Counted from the stretch's first letter, positions 49,346 to 60,379 are shown. The stretch: 64,000 nt of DNA from Epiperipatus broadwayi (GCA_028023455.1 JAQFVV010012536.1:2062001-2126000), one strand, 5' to 3'. Notes: generated by a model not told the origin, from the sequence alone. Numbers and translations are program-made.

Positions 49346-49389
49346 AAAAATAATTTGTGTATATTTTATTTTTAATTATATATAATTCC

Positions 49390-50340
49390 AGAAATTAGGA
49401 GTGAAGAAAGTTTTGATACAATTTAATCTGCTAGATGGCAGCAGTAGAAAAGCAGAAAGGATACAAATAGTGAAGTTGTGGAAGAATAAATATAAACAAA
49501 GTGATTATATAGGAAGTGGGTTCTTCAACTTTTTATATGAGAGATGCAAAAAGGAAAATGGAAATGTATGGTAGATTGCAATTTGTGAGTAGTAAGAGAA
49601 TATCCAAAATGGTATTTAATTGAGTTATGAGTAAAAAACAGGCAACAAGATGGGTGAGAAAAGCAGCATGGTATGCAGGAGATTTGGATAAAAACTTTTA
49701 AGTCAGTATACTTGTACAAAAGGGGGACTGTGTTAGGAGAATTGTTGAGTGTTATAGTGGCAAAGACTGGGATAGAAGAAAAGATGTATTAATAAAAAAG
49801 AAAGAGATGGAGATCAAGTATGGAGAGTAAAAAGGGTTTATAGAAGTAAACAAAATATTGGATGTGAGTTAATTTATGATAATGGCAGGGAAAGTAGTTT
49901 ACTGTTTAAGAATCAAACAGAATAGCTAGTAACAATGAAATATACACATAAATGGAGAATTATGGGTGATTTAGTCTGCAGGTTATGTAAGGAAGGCATT
50001 GAAAATATTAGGCATTTGCTAATAGAATGTAAATGCTTATGGGAAAAAGAGTACAAATAATGAAATTGTGGGAGAATAAATATAGACCAAATGATTATAC
50101 AGAAAGTGCGTTATTGGTCTTAATGCTGGTGTTGGAAAAAGATAAGAGGGATTTAGATAGAAAAGTCATGGAATGGACAAAGATAATGTTGTGGAAATGG
50201 GATAGAGAAAAATATGAGAAAAACTTAGGGTGGGGAGCGGAAACGGAAGAGAAGGTAACTAAAAGGTTTTTCTTGGACATATCGGCTGAGAGATTCCTGC
50301 CTTCGATAAAGATGCAACCATATCACATCACATCACCATG
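49390..50340 (+). pseudogene. LINE C-terminal region with CCHC finger, partly duplicated
   Basis: Clearest text starts at about 49955: WRIMGDLV then CRLCKEGIENIRHLLIEC, the zf-RVT-like finger. It continues in frame 50033-50350 with QIMKLWENKYRPNDYTESAL, and ends in RFLPSIKMQ before a CATCACATCACATCACC tail at 50320-50337. The minus-strand copy at 60470-61080 gives the same text, fixing the family. Upstream (49690-49860) is the stretch shared with 61080-60960. At 49440-49555 a block equivalent to 50045-50140 appears before its expected place, so the locus holds two overlapping partial copies. Frameshifts and stops make it inactive. Confidence 0.78.
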
Positions 50341-51052
50341 CATGTTGTGAAATAAGTTAATTTGGTAAAATATAAAGATTTTTTTTGTGTGTCATTTTTT
50401 AAAAATATTTTAAGTAATTTAATAACTTTAAATTTTGAATAAGATTGTAAGTTGTTACATAAATTTGCAATCTTTCACAAATATTATTTAAAAAAGTCAA
50501 CAAAATAAAAAGATTATTCGAACATATTGCATTACATTTATTTGTATTCCTGCGAGGGTTTAATTTATTGGTTAACGTTTTTTTTTCCCCTCCGGCTGAT
50601 TGTTACTAAGAGACAAAGTTGGGTTTCGTTATTAAAGTTGATTGTATTATACAAAAATCAAAATACTGACATCTTGTTAATTTTTAAATTCTTTGTATAT
50701 TTTATTTCATTTTCTTCTAATATTATTTTTAAAAAAAACAACTATGGAATTTTAAGATATGAATCTATTTCATAAAGGACTAATCCAAATAAATGGTCCC
50801 TTAAATATTTATATTAATTTTAATTAAGTAAGTATGTATAGCTTTTATGTGAAATAAAATTTTAATTTTAAAATGACTATAATTGATTCTTGATTGAAAA
50901 CTATGGTTTCAGCCACATATTTGCAACTTAATGTGCGATATTTTCATTTCAAGCCGATAAACATCACATGATCACCAGTTCTTATTAGGCAGGATTGGTT
51001 TTAAGCCAATAAACATCACATGATCACCATTTTTATGCTTGCTTATAACTTA
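50341..51052. other. Non-coding stretch with doubled outer motif
   Basis: AACATCACATGATCACCA occurs twice, at about 50963 and 51012, to the left of the family A copy. The open frame at 50527-50775 is hydrophobic without a domain. Confidence 0.45.
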
Positions 51053-51461
51053 TTAAAATGGGCAAAATTCTCCATGCAGTATTGCCACTCAGTGCAAGCC
51101 AGAGTAATCAATGGATGCCAGAATGCTTGGGCATAAAATCCCCATCTAATGCCTACTTATCAATGTATAGCTGAGCTCGGATTGAAAATATTATTGTGTT
51201 ATCAATTTAAGCCTCATAGTTTTGTAGTTAAATAGAGATAAAAGATGGCTGCTGGATGGTTGTATTAGATCCTAAGATCTAGATGCAGTGCTTTCAGATC
51301 CAAGGCTCCTCACTAACCAAGGCCACAATCCAGAAACTAGTCTGGGAATATTGGATGAGTAAGCACTAGATGGGGATTTTATGTACAAGGCTTCTGGTAT
51401 CCATTGATTATTCTGGCTTGCACTGAGTGGCACTACTGTATGGAGAGTTTTGCCTGTTTTA
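51053..51461 (+). repeat. Family A element, long copy with inverted ends
   Basis: Left arm TTAAAATGGGCAAAATTCTC at about 51053 pairs with the right arm ending GAGAGTTTTGCCTGTTTTAA at 51461. Arms are about 100 bp, up to ATAAAATCCCCATCTAATGC. The interior holds the conserved middle segment and a decayed core: CUAACCAA for CUGAUGA, but GAAACUAGUCUGGGAAUAUU intact at about 51334. Confidence 0.78.
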
Positions 51462-52204
51462 ATATTTTCATTTCCTTATTTGTATTGCTTTTAACTTAAA
51501 AAAATAATCAATGTGGCTTTTTGCTTAGGAAGCCAAATGATATTTGACTATCAAAAGTGACAAGTTGACTTTAAATCCAGAACTTATTGTACTTTGAGTC
51601 TATCCTTCTATCTACATTAAACCACACACATATTTTTTTCCCGAATTTCGATATAGTCAGTCCAGAAATAGTACTTTATTACAAAACTTTTTAATAGATT
51701 TACTTTTTATAAATTATTTTATGCTTAGTCATTGTGACAATTGTCCTTTTGGCTCATCTGTTTCTACATTTAACTTCTCCATATTTGGACAGGGAGAGCG
51801 ACAGGGAATACAGAATTTATCTTTAAAAAGAAGCTTCCCCTTAAATAATATTGGTTTAAATAATATATTGTAAAAATTAATATCCATGAGGAAAGTTTAA
51901 TTAGAAAACATTATGCACCATTTTCTTAAAAAATACATTTTGACGCTATTTACTAATTTTTCATTTAGTTTCCAATAAAGTTTTAGTTTTTTTCGCTCAA
52001 AGTTTAATAGATAACATTAAGCATACTACATCTTTTAAAATAAGTCTTAAATATATGTTTTATTTTACTAATATCTTCATCAATCTCAATTTCTAGGCAT
52101 ACATTCTGAAGAAAACGTGAATATATTTATACCCAAAGAGATTCCAAATGCAGCATCTTTCGACTTATGAGTTATTACTCTTTTCTGATTTACAAGTCAT
52201 AGAC
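51462..52204. other. Non-coding stretch
   Basis: Nothing recognised. Confidence 0.4.
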
Positions 52205-52421
52205 CAGGGGTGGGCAAAATGTTGCCTGCAAGGTCTCTGGAAGTTGACCATGAAGCTGACCTGAACATTGACAAATTATCGGATCTACATTTGGAATTGT
52301 GTTTAAGAATTAGTTTAAGTTCATACAAGCAAATTTTGACAAACTTGCTGAAACTATACAATGCCAAGTGTCATCAAAGTAAAAAAAAATTAGTATTTTT
52401 TTTACTACTAAACATCACATG
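52205..52421 (+). mobile_element. hAT-like terminus fragment
   Basis: CAGGGGTGGGCAAA at 52205 matches the terminal repeat typical of many Charlie-like hAT elements. The following 200 bp include a 70-codon open frame (52210-52422) without a firm domain. No opposite terminus is visible; a family A fragment begins at about 52422, so the hAT copy may have been cut there. Confidence 0.5.
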
Positions 52422-52490
52422 ACTTCTGGCATCCATTGATTACTCTGGTTGGCACAGGGTGGCACTACTGTATGGAGTTTTGCCTTATTT
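52422..52490 (+). repeat. Family A terminal fragment
   Basis: CTTCTGGCATCCATTGATTA through TGGCACTACTGTATGGAGTT is the right arm only, preceded by AACATCACATGA of the outer motif. Confidence 0.65.
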
Positions 52491-53844
52491 TTTTTTTACT
52501 TTGTAATTTATTTATTTTTTTACAAAATTTGCATCTAATTTATTTTAATACAATTCTAAAACAATAATTTTCTTTATATATATTTTTTTTCTTGATTTTT
52601 TTTTTTTAAATTAAGGACCAACTCTATAAAATAATTACTTATAGACAATTTAATAATTGTAATATTGGATATGTTGTCATCTATATATAAAGCATTTCAA
52701 TTTTTTGGACTTTTTGTAAATCTGCCTCTTATTATACTATATATATATTGCATAAAGAATCTCTATAATCAAATGTTATTACAAAGTATACTTCACCACA
52801 TAAGTGTAATTCAAAATTTGAATTTATTTAAATCTTGTTCAAATCTTTAAAAATAATTAAGTTTTCGATAAATTAAAACTGCTTTTTTAGAATATGTTCT
52901 TAACTAATAAGATGGTAGAAATAAGTAATAGAAATTGATTCTTGTATTACAGATAATGTTTATATTGTCTATTGTTTTTATGGTTACAGAGTTATATACA
53001 GAGTAAACTAGTGAAAAGATGACATTCTCTCTCCAAGTTGTGAGCAGTATCACCTATAAATCAATGCCTGTGTTATGTAGTGTCCTAATTTAAATGAAAA
53101 CAACAAAAAATTTAAGTTACCCAAATGTTTCAATTATGAGTTATAGCAATATGTTTTATATCTTCTTTGATTATTATCAGTCCTTTACCTGCCACCAAAA
53201 AATCTTGAGATTACATACGATTTCACTGCACACATAATCTGTATAATTTTCAATTTTTCAATAGCATTACTGTCCAATTTAAAACAAAATTCAATGTTGG
53301 ATTAAATAATGAAACACACTTTGATATTTTATCTTACAACTCCTTGTGGCCAATAGGGAAACTGAGTCACTATATATCACATTGTCTTTGATTTAGAGAT
53401 GGTTCTCTAGGAAACTTGAAGTGAGAACCAGTCACTAGTCCTCTTTTATTGAGATACACTATATGCACTGCTCAGGATGAAATGTATCCTATATATAAAG
53501 AAATAACATGATAGAATGTAAAGTATTAAAAAATTCTTATTAATCATCAAGTTTGTCATCCAGTCACATATCTTCAAATATTGAAATGAGAATTTAAAAA
53601 ATCATTCAGAGAGACAGGCTTTGTCTTAAACCAAATAATAATGTGAAACATATTACTATTATTTGCATGAATATTTGGGATGACAGCATTTTACGTGTAT
53701 TTATATGTAGAACTATTTTCATCATCTAATATTAAATATTGAATGTTTTTAAAATAACTTCATATTTAAATTTTCCAATTATATCTATTAGTAAATGCAT
53801 AAAGGTTAGTATATATACAATGTTTCAAACGGTATTAATATTTC
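52491..53844. other. Non-coding stretch
   Basis: Nothing recognised; T-runs near 52490 and 52600. Confidence 0.4.
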
Positions 53845-54225
53845 TTCTTCAGATGGTGATAGGCTGACCAGTGACAGTCCTAGCATAAGAATTGAACCTG
53901 GATGTTTAGATTCTTGAATACTAAATTTCCAATTACATTTAACTGTTATTAATAGTGCATACACAATGTTTTGAGTGATATTATTCTCCTCTCTTCTTCA
54001 GGTATCGATTCCCATACCAGTGGCAGCACTAGCATGAGAATCGAACCTGGACGTTTAGATTCTTGAATATTGAATCTTGAAGTAAGGCTCTAGCAGGATG
54101 GCTCAGTATTACGGTAAAATTTAATATTGAAGAATCTAAAAGCTGTGTTGATTCTTACGCTAGTATTGACACTAATCAGACCAACAACACCTGAAGACGA
54201 GAGGAGAATGATACCAGGTGAAATG
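53845..54225. repeat. SINE cluster, two minus and one plus copy
   Basis: GAATTGAACCTGGATGTTTA (about 53899) and GAATCGAACCTGGACGTTTA (about 54039) are B boxes in reverse (CCAGGTTCGATTC on the minus strand). The second is followed on the minus strand by the body seen at 8328 (GAAGAAGAGAGGAGAATAAT). A-box-like GAGCCATCCTGCTAGAGC lies on the minus strand at about 54100-54085. A plus-oriented body piece (CTGAAGACGAGAGGAGAATG) follows at about 54191. Confidence 0.6.
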
Positions 54226-54399
54226 TTATATATATATATATATATACTAACCTGGATACTGTTTGAAAATTTAAAGACATTTCAATATTTAATATTATAA
54301 TCCAACATATAAATACAAATATTAGTATTTGAATACAAGTATAATGTATATACTGATCGTTAGATGTAATTAGAGAGGATTTGAACAGATTCCATCATT
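54226..54399. repeat. (TA)n tract and short non-coding stretch
   Basis: TATATATATATATATATA at about 54228-54246, then nothing recognised. Confidence 0.5.
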
Positions 54400-54490
54400 C
54401 ATTTCACATGTATGTGGACATGTTTATTGGTTATATAAGATGGACTGGATAACTGAAAGGAGCTTGAAAGCCTGTGTTCAAACCTTATAA
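54400..54490 (+). repeat. Family C tail fragment
   Basis: CATGTATGTGGACATGTTTA then TTGGTTATATAAGATGGA and GCCTGTGTTCAAACC match the family C tail at 57175-57250, including the B-box-like end. Confidence 0.55.
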
Positions 54491-55187
54491 TAATTAAATA
54501 TTAATATTGCATTTAAAAATTGACAATTAAGAAGATTTTATAACTGTGATTTAAAATGAAGTAATTGTAAACCTATTTACTGCTATTGATTCATATTTTA
54601 AATCATAAGGTTTGTGGATTATGATGTAAAGATATTTGGATGTAATATGCAACAATGGTTAAAGAAAGAAATCAATGATCATTTTAGAGAAACATCAATT
54701 TGATATGTTAAGATATTTATTAATAACAATTTATCACAATAGTGGTGATCATAGACATAGATATTATGAGTGGTCTAGTGAATCAAATTAATAAAGGTCA
54801 GTTTGAAAACTTTCTAGATTTTGTGATAATTTTGTAGATTAAAAAGCATTCCCTATACCATATAGCATCATGGATGGTACCATGTTATATTCTGTGATGA
54901 GACATGCTTTTTGTTAAAGTACCAAAATTATCACATCAGTGTATGGCAAGAATTTGACTATGAATTGAACTCTGCCTTTATCTTCTCTATTTACCAATTA
55001 TTTTTGTCCATGTAGTATCAATTATAAATTGTTTTTATCTGGTTCACATTACTCAAAAATTGATGACTCTTGCATACATGGGTCAAATTAACCACCACGT
55101 CATTTGTGTACCAACACCCCAATAATTTTCTGAAGGATCATGGATTGCATGATATTTCCAGTATCTTTCAAAAAAACTTTGATGCAT
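54491..55187. other. Non-coding stretch
   Basis: Nothing recognised; no frame above 60 codons. Confidence 0.35.
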
Positions 55188-55401
55188 ATTCTTTCAGTTT
55201 TGCCTCCAGATTCTTTATCTATTGAAGGACTTTATTTGATGATGTTTTCCAGAATCTTTTCAAATTCCACATGTTGATATGAATATAGAATAATATTCTT
55301 TCAGTTTTGCCTCCAGATTCTTTATCCATTGAAGGACTTTATTTGATGATGTTTTCCGGAATCTTTTCAAATTCCACATGTTGATATGAATATAGAATAA
55401 A
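55188..55401. repeat. Recent tandem duplication, period about 107 bp
   Basis: Two copies starting ATTCTTTCAGTTTTGCCTCC at 55188 and 55295 differ at only about two positions, so the duplication is young. Confidence 0.85.
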
Positions 55402-55929
55402 AATCATACATCTTTTCATGATATGTTGTATATCTATATTTCACTTTATAACTATAGAATGTTTCTTTTCCACAACTATTTGTTTTAAATATTACTTTCG
55501 ACATTTAAAGATATATTTCTTGTATGTTCGTGTTAACAGCTATTTTGTCAAATATTGAAATTTGTGCAATCATTTCTGGAAATCACTAAATAAAAATATC
55601 AGTTTTCTTTTATATAACCTCATGTATATTAGCTTGTAGATAGCTCTGGATAAAGTGATGAATTTGAACTGAAGGTCTCCGAATACAGGCTCAACTTCCC
55701 ACTTTTGTGCTCAAACGTCATATATTATTCTAGATAGCTACTAACTACTCTATTATTTTATACAGCTTAAAGAAAAGCATTTAACTATATAAAAATTATC
55801 AACTCAAGCATTTGATCAAAAATCCAAATATAATAATTAAATAATCAAATAGCTTTATTCAAAATAAGTCATAGATCACATGACCCTATTCTCTTAAGCT
55901 TGTAAGTTATAAAAAAATGAGGATTTCCA
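55402..55929. other. Non-coding stretch
   Basis: Nothing recognised. Confidence 0.4.
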
Positions 55930-56170
55930 ATTCCTCAACAAGATTTGTGATAAATGCTTAGCCAGAGACAGCATTTAAAATATCTCTGTCAGGAACCCTC
56001 CCCAAACCCCTGACCATGGTTTTGTGCTTTGGCACTCCTCAAAGAGGTGCCAGGGTAGGTTCAGACACTAGATCTAAAAATACCAACCCAAAGCCAGCAT
56101 TTATCTAAAAGCTATCTATTGAGTGGAAAATCTGAAATTTTCAGACACCTACATGTTTTCAAACCCAGCT
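55930..56170 (-). repeat. Diverged relative of the repeat at 63770
   Basis: GATAAATGCTTAGCCAGAGA, AGCATTTAAAATATCTCT and TTCAGACACTAGATC recur in order at 63810-63925. The ribozyme core expected between them is not recognisable here. Confidence 0.5.
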
Positions 56171-56684
56171 ATCCGACTCAAATAGCTTTATGGTTTATGA
56201 CTGGATAAGTTCAAGTATTGGAAGTGACAACACTGAATATGGTCTACAGATTTTGTTCAAAAATTTGCCTCTCTACTACCATACCAAACCATGCATTATT
56301 ATATAAAAAAATTAATAATATTCTACGAGTCTTACAATTCCAAAATTTAGACAAAAATTATCATGAGATAGAATATATATAATAAAATAAATTGCACAAG
56401 AGTATAAAGACAATTATCAGTGATTACGGTAATAAATTTTGGTCTGAAACAATATTTATTACTTTGCTAAGCCAGGCTTTCGATGGGATGTATCTTTGTC
56501 AAAGCATGATTAAAGTTAATATTAGCGTACCCTCATGCTCATTTATATAACAGAGCTAAATGCAACAATGCTTATCGCTTAGTATTTGTAGAGCATGGGA
56601 TAAAATCTGGTCATTCCTTTAAGCCTGCTGATTCTAAAATGTTTGGCCTAGAAAATAATAAAAAAACGGTCATATTAAGGTCAT
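56171..56684. other. Non-coding stretch
   Basis: Nothing recognised, apart from CTTTGTCAAAGCATGATTAA-type text also echoed near 57495, hinting at another old inverted pair. Confidence 0.35.
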
Positions 56685-56945
56685 ATATATGAGAGGTCTG
56701 AGTGACTTAAGATCGACATGGGTATGAGAGCAATATTGGCATCAACAAGTGTTTTAGCACTCTATCATGAGATTTCCAATGGTATGGATGGCTGAAGAGT
56801 TGGAGGGTGGAGAAGATTGAAGTTTTTCCATTAACGTTTGAAGATTTTCTATCTTAATATAAACTGAACACTGATTATATATGTGTGTGGGAGATAATGA
56901 TTTGGAGCAGTTTATGAGTGCTGGTTCAGGACAATATATATATAA

Positions 56946-57150
56946 TGCTTTTCTTGAGTTGGTTTTTTAAATCTAATGTCCCAACTCCTCACTGAAGAGA
57001 CCCATAGGTCGAAACCGGTCTGGGAATGGGGACAATCCAAGATAAAAATGATTTGAATGTCTTCTCTTGTAGTAGCATTTATCATAAATAAAAAAAAGCT
57101 TGTTTAGAGCTATTAGCACGCTCTTAATTTTATATATATATATATATATA
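56946..57150 (+). repeat. Family B hammerhead element nested in family C
   Basis: Contains the hammerhead at 56977-57034 and ends with AAAAGCTTGTTTAGAGCTAT, AGCACGCTCTTA and a (TA)n tract. That end can form a small hairpin (AGAGC with GCTCT) and is shared with copies at 57752-57793 and, reversed, 63770-63808. Confidence 0.72.
56977..57034 (+). ncRNA. Hammerhead ribozyme, family B, best-formed copy
   Basis: All core elements are present in order. Distal helix I: UGUCCC (56977-56982) pairs perfectly with GGGACA (57029-57034). CUCA precedes CUGAAGA (56992-56998). Helix II is GACC (56999-57002), loop CAUA, GGUC (57007-57010), four perfect pairs starting with the canonical G-C. GAAA is 57011-57014. 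A-CCGG-U gives a self-complementary helix III, and GUC (57018-57020) is the cleavage triplet, so cutting is predicted after 57020. UGGGAAUG closes proximal helix I with internal-loop bases that could contact loop II. This is a minimal type I hammerhead of the sort reported from Penelope-like elements and retrozymes. Such short helix III ribozymes are expected to work best as dimers. Cleavage itself is inference. Confidence 0.78.
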
Positions 57151-57255
57151 TGGGAGATCATTTATCTTATGCATTTGTGTGTGGTCATGTGTATCGGTCA
57201 TATAAGATGGAGAGAATAGCTGAAGGAAGCTCAAAAGTTTGTGTTCAACCACCCT

Positions 57256-57660
57256 TTAAAAAACTATAAGTAAAAGAAGTATGACTTATAATTAACTCTA
57301 AGAATACATAAATATAAGAGCCAATAGCATTCCTCTTAGCAAACACTGGTTATTTAGTCTAATGACATCATAAGCAACTGCTAGGTCAATTTTCACCTGC
57401 AAATATACAAATCTGTTATAATCAGTGACTAGTTTAATGTACATTTATATGCATGTGAATATGCTAATTTATTTGCTAATATTCATTTTGGTAATGCTTT
57501 GACAAATATACTCAGTCTCGAAAGCCTGGCTTAACAAAGTGATAAATATTGTTTTAGAATAAAATTTATTACCATAAGAATTGAGATAATTGTCTACATA
57601 CTCTTGTAGAATTTACTTTATTACATATTATCTATGGTATATATATATATATTGCAAAGA
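57256..57660. other. Non-coding stretch ending in (TA)n
   Basis: Nothing recognised; (TA)n at about 57637-57652 is followed by ATTGCAAAG. Confidence 0.4.
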
Positions 57661-57793
57661 AATCAAATCATACATCATGCGACTTAATTTAATAAGCTTG
57701 TATGCCTCACTGATGAAAGCCAAAAGCTAGAAACCGGTCTGGGAACAAGGATATTCAGAAAAGCTTGTTAAGAGTTATTATAGCTCATTATAA
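57661..57793 (+). repeat. Family B hammerhead element, second copy
   Basis: Carries the hammerhead at 57696-57748 and the family B end AAAAGCTTGTTAAGAGTTAT at about 57757, followed by AT-rich sequence. The left boundary is uncertain. Confidence 0.65.
57696..57748 (+). ncRNA. Hammerhead ribozyme motif, family B
   Basis: CUUGU (57696-57700) pairs with ACAAG (57744-57748) as distal helix I. CUGAUGA is 57709-57715; helix II AGC (57717-57719), loop CAAAA, GCU (57725-57727); GAAA 57729-57732; CCGG 57733-57736; then UC, so the GUC triplet ends at 57738. Helix II is family A-like (A-A mismatch beside 3 pairs) while helix III is family B-like, linking the two families. Confidence 0.65.
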
Positions 57794-57944
57794 TATATAT
57801 ATATAATTCACTATTTATTAGTCTACATTTACAATAGTTTATATTTAATTGTTTAAAGAGGTTTATTTAATTTCTCTGATCAAGTTGCAATCTTTAATAT
57901 CTATATGGAGCATTAATAAAGATGGTCTTTCACCTTAATTGTTA

Positions 57945-58024
57945 AAAGGATGTTGTCTTAACAACAGTTTGAAATTGTTGATTGTTATTGATATTGGGAT
58001 TGTCTAAGTGTTGACTGGTTTGTA
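57945..58024 (-). repeat. Family E repeat
   Basis: Reverse of 45563: AACAACAGTTTGAAATTGTT, then ATTGGGATTGTCTAAGTGTT to GACTGG. Confidence 0.68.
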
Positions 58025-58028
58025 ATGA

Positions 58029-58171
58029 TGTACATTATAATTTATTCTGATATATATATTATTTGTTATATTTGTATTTTGAAAATATTTAAATATAAAC
58101 ATAATATGTACATTATAATTTATTCTGATATATATATTATTTGTTATATTTGTATTTTGAAAATATTTAAA
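58029..58171. repeat. Direct duplication of a 64-bp block
   Basis: TGTACATTATAATTTATTCT starts at 58029 and again at 58107. The blocks appear identical through GAAAATATTTAAA, separated by 13 bp. Confidence 0.88.
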
Positions 58172-59187
58172 CTATGAAGAATTCCTTCTTAAAGTTTTGA
58201 TGTATGTTTTAAAAAGGTCACACTTTTACAAATTAAATTGCCTTTTTTATGATTTATTTCTGCAGTCTATCTTTACCAATAAAAGTACATGGCTGATTAG
58301 ACTGCTTTCAGAAGACATAACCTTTACAAGTAGTTCTTCGATTAAATTAAAAGTTTGATAATAGAGAAAATTTTATAAATGTTTTCCCAGTAAATTAAAG
58401 GCAAGATATCAAGGTCAGCATGAAACATATTTCAAAAATTATTAAAACAACATACAATTGAAGATACTTTCATAAAAGGTAAAATTAAAGTCCTGGAAAA
58501 AGAATATTAAAAAATAAATATAAATAAAATAAATAATCGTATGAATTTATTGCTCAGGAATTCATGAGAAGTTTTGGACCAGAAGTGGTAGAGATGGGTT
58601 ACAATTTGTGAATTTTGATTTGCAGTGTCTACCTCTTTACCAATGGATATTTAAAAAGTAGTCGATAAAAAAATATAAAAGACGAAAACAGCCTTTAAAT
58701 CTGCCAGATAAATTGAAAATACTTTATTGACTAAATAAAAAGAAATTATTATTTAAAATTTTTAATAAAATAAAATTTGGCTAGCTGTGAATTTGTGCAA
58801 AGAGATGCAACCACCATCTCATCCAACAGTTATCTGGTCATTGTCGTTATTGCTAGACTAATATAACCCATTGCCAACTTAAGCCACTCCTTTTACATTT
58901 TATAAGATCTTAATATTTAGCCAATCTTGATTATATGATTCCAGAAAAATTATCAAATCATTATTCCATCTTTTCATTGTGTGATAAGCATTCTATGATA
59001 AATATTAGCCATCTATAATTCCATGCTCTCATTATATGTTCCACTCACATCCACTCTACTTTCTTCATTTCTGGCAAGACATATTTCATTACTATTTTTT
59101 AAGTCTTTGTTATTAATCATATCTTCTTTTTATACAAGACAGGTTTTCCTCTGTAGCATTTTGTTCTACTCATAACGTACATTCATT
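58172..59187. other. Non-coding stretch
   Basis: Nothing recognised; no frame above 60 codons. Confidence 0.4.
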
Positions 59188-59302
59188 AAACAGACAAAAC
59201 TCTCCATAAAGTAGCGCCACTCAGTGCCATCCAGAGTAATCAATGGATGCCAGAAGGCTGGCACTAAGTGATACTATTGTATGGAGAGTTTTACCTGTTT
59301 TA
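59188..59302. repeat. Family A fold-back with no interior
   Basis: AAACAGACAAAACTCTCC at 59189 and GGAGAGTTTTACCTGTTT at 59283 are the two inverted ends, meeting near GCCAGAAGGCTGGC. The ribozyme is deleted. The outer motif in reverse, AAATGGTGATCATG, follows at about 59327. Confidence 0.72.
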
Positions 59303-59512
59303 ATAATAGTTATGTGTAAGCATAAGAAATGGTGATCATGTAACATACATACATGCTAATATAAACGACATATTTTTCTATGCACTTCATTTAATAGAAA
59401 CAAATTTTTGTTCCATTTTTCAAAAAATAATTGACAGTTTTAAATGTCTAACAATCTTCTTCATATCTATAATATATATATGTTGAATTAAATATTTTTA
59501 TAGACTATTATT

Positions 59513-59740
59513 ATAGTAAAGAGTAGACATAAGATTATATACATGTAAACAGAGATAACCTTAGCTTTTGATGTTGCCAGGAAACTATCAATTACTACTA
59601 AATGACTATACTCCTGAGGCTAAACAAGTTTTCTCCACTATGCAAACATTCTCCATCAAGTGGATAATCTCTAGTCTAATGAATTGAAGGAAAAGGAGAT
59701 CCTCTTTTACTTCAAGCCCAAGTTATTAAATGGATTTTAA
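59513..59740 (+). repeat. Dispersed repeat, pair with 25575-25810
   Basis: AAGATTATATACATGTAAAC, CTTTTGATGTTGCCAGGAAA and TCTTTTACTTCAAGCCCAAG follow the same order as the earlier copy. The element is unidentified. Confidence 0.5.
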
Positions 59741-59942
59741 AGCCAGAAAGTTATTTTTTGTATATATGACATTGTGAAAGAAGAACATTCTTTTGATGTT
59801 CTGTAAATAATATTTTAAACTTCTCCAGACAGATAAAAACATCTTGAGTCTTTGTTTATTGGATGTTTTTATTTCATTTACTGTACTGAGATAAGCAGTA
59901 GTCACAACAAATTTATTTTTTTTATTAGTCTGGAATGTATCT

Positions 59943-60250
59943 CTCATGTATAAAATCATCAAAACATCACATGATCATCATTCCATATGATTACACCAAG
60001 CTCTCTATACAGTAGTGCCACCAAATGTAAGCCTTCATAATCAATGGATGTAGAAAGGTTTGTGAATAAAATTCCTGTTTAGTGCCTACTCATCCAATAT
60101 CCTGAGACTAGTTTCTAGCTTATGGCTTTGATCAGTGAGGAGCCTTGGATTTGAGAGCACTGTACCTAGACCTTAGGATCTAATGCAATTCTTCAGTAGC
60201 CACCTTTCACCTATTTGGTTAACTATAAAGCTAAGAACCCAAGATGAAAA
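59943..60250 (-). repeat. Family A copy, minus orientation
   Basis: Outer motif AAAACATCACATGATCATCA at 59961, then CTCTCTATACAGTAGTGCCA and the family A series on the minus strand. The core is intact except for one change, CUGAUGA to CUGAUCA (60135-60129); GAAA, CUAGUC and the UCCAA/UUGGA helix I pair remain. The middle segment (60150-60250) matches 2160-2265. The open frame 60173-60355 is not a gene. Confidence 0.72.
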
Positions 60251-60379
60251 TACCATACTGTTCCCAACCCAAGATTTTTTGCTTGTAGAGTCATATAGAT
60301 CTGAACTCAGTTCAGCATCTATACATTTTTGTCTTTGATTTTTCAAAAACCACAATCATCATTATCCTGTGGGCAGGAT

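Larger units (their letters stand above)
56685..57255 (+). repeat. Family C copy split by a family B insertion
   Basis: The 5' part runs from about 56690 (GAGGTCTGAGTGACTTAAGA) through GAAGAGTTGGAGGGTGG and AACACTGATTATATATGTGT to GTGCTGGTTCAGGACAATAT at 56935. The 3' part resumes after a (TA)n tract at about 57150 with GGGAGATCATTTATCTTATG and ends in GTTTGTGTTCAACCACCC at 57248. Between lie about 205 bp of family B. Confidence 0.72.

Noticed and set aside
49525-50280. Minus-strand open frames opposite the LINE at 49390-50340
   Set aside because: They are antisense shadows of recognisable LINE coding text.
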